A stretch of DNA of 64,000 nucleotides, taken from assembly GCF_033446685.1 (NCBI RefSeq), contig NZ_JAWQLY010000003.1:186001-250000 (forward strand), given 5' to 3'. The translations under genes and the position numbers were made by a program. Below the pieces are notes generated by a model. It worked only from the letters and a program-made list of their open reading frames with translations. It did not search any database and was not told the origin of the DNA. This stretch comes from Modicisalibacter sp033446685 (GTDB lineage: Bacteria > Pseudomonadota > Gammaproteobacteria > Pseudomonadales > Halomonadaceae). Below, piece by piece: positions 63,665-64,000 of this stretch; position 1 is the first letter of the stretch, and every line of letters begins with the position of its first letter.

Positions 63665-63991
63665 TCAACCGCCGCGCGGGCCGAACAGGATCACCGCGGC
63701 GCCGATCAGGCAGAAGCCCGCGCCGATCAGGTCCCAGCGGTCGGGGGCGCGCTGCTCGACCAGCCATAGCCAGAGCAGCGAGCTGACGATGTAGATGCCG
63801 CCGTACGCGGCGTAGGCGCGCCCGGCGTAATCGCTGTCGACCAGGCTGAGCAGCCAGGCGAACAGCGCCAGGCTGACCAGTCCCGGCAGCAGCCAGGCCA
63901 GTGATTTGTCGAGTCGCCACCAGGCCCAGAAGGTGAAGCAGCCGGCGATTTCGGCCAGCGCGGCGGCGAAGTAGATGGCGAGTGTCGGCAT
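63665..63991 (-). CDS. ynfA: YnfA/UPF0060 family small membrane protein
   Basis: A 108-residue inner-membrane protein with four hydrophobic helices. The N-terminus TLAIYFAAALAEIAGCFTFW and the segment RAYAAYGGIYIVSSLLWLWL, then DLIGAGFCLIGAAVILFGPR, are the UPF0060/YnfA pattern. YnfA resembles small multidrug resistance transporters in fold. It is convergent with the PepSY gene, 13 nt apart. Only 9 nt of DNA lie upstream in the window. Confidence 0.93.
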   Translation of the reverse strand: MPTLAIYFAAALAEIAGCFTFWAWWRLDKSLAWLLPGLVSLALFAWLLSLVDSDYAGRAYAAYGGIYIVSSLLWLWLVEQRAPDRWDLIGAGFCLIGAAVILFGPRGG

Positions 63992-64000
63992 GCGGGCCCC

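Overview
The window looks like a chromosome segment of a halophilic gammaproteobacterium of the Halomonas type. The grounds are high GC in the core genes, an aerobactin-type iron operon, an AmpR-controlled class A beta-lactamase and osmoadaptation genes; the genus is an inference from protein style, not a database match. Core DNA occupies about 1-11,590 and 51,972-64,000. Between them, two integrated elements lie in tandem at the 3' end of a tRNA with CAU anticodon.

Left core (1-11,590): a hydroxamate/citrate siderophore locus. iucA-iucB-iucC-iucD run on the minus strand with start/stop overlaps and would make an aerobactin-like siderophore from citrate and N6-acetyl-N6-hydroxylysine. A major-facilitator exporter lies upstream. 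FhuC, FhuD and FhuB (FhuB cut by the window edge) import the ferric complex. Fur-like boxes precede iucA, the exporter and fhuC, and a fourth precedes the TonB-dependent receptor at 61.5 kb. A phosphopantetheinyl transferase and a YceI-like periplasmic protein follow, then the tRNA.

Element A (about 11.54-37.32 kb): a tyrosine integrase beside the tRNA, an AlpA-like protein, a CI/LexA-type repressor whose self-cleavage residues are all substituted, two inovirus Gp2 (YagK/YfjJ)-like proteins, DUF932, an ERF annealing protein with a YqaJ exonuclease, a broken radC, and then a defence-type operon. That operon encodes a ribbon-helix-helix regulator with three upstream TGCAGT repeats, a DUF499 ATPase, a PglZ phosphatase-fold protein, a DUF1156 DNA methyltransferase with zinc ribbons, a small unknown protein and a SNF2-type helicase. 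It resembles BREX type 3 and other DUF499-DUF1156-helicase cassettes in parts, but lacks brxA/brxF-like genes. Helix-hairpin-helix and CoiA-like proteins follow, then Mu-like prophage head-gene fragments (gpG, gpI) split by an unrelated membrane protein.

Element B (about 37.33-51.97 kb): it has no integrase but is bounded by near-identical 84-nt repeats containing the tRNA end. Cargo is a zinc metallopeptidase, NhaA, a 2,857-residue cyclic beta-1,2-glucan synthase, a Crp/Fnr regulator and a frameshifted histone-deacetylase-like gene, suggesting a salt and osmotic adaptation island.

Right core (51.97-64 kb): an MDR oxidoreductase with a proline-racemase homologue that lacks both catalytic cysteines, a three-gene glycosyltransferase/deacetylase/flippase-like operon, ampR-bla, a TonB-dependent receptor, DUF2946 and PepSY membrane proteins, and YnfA.
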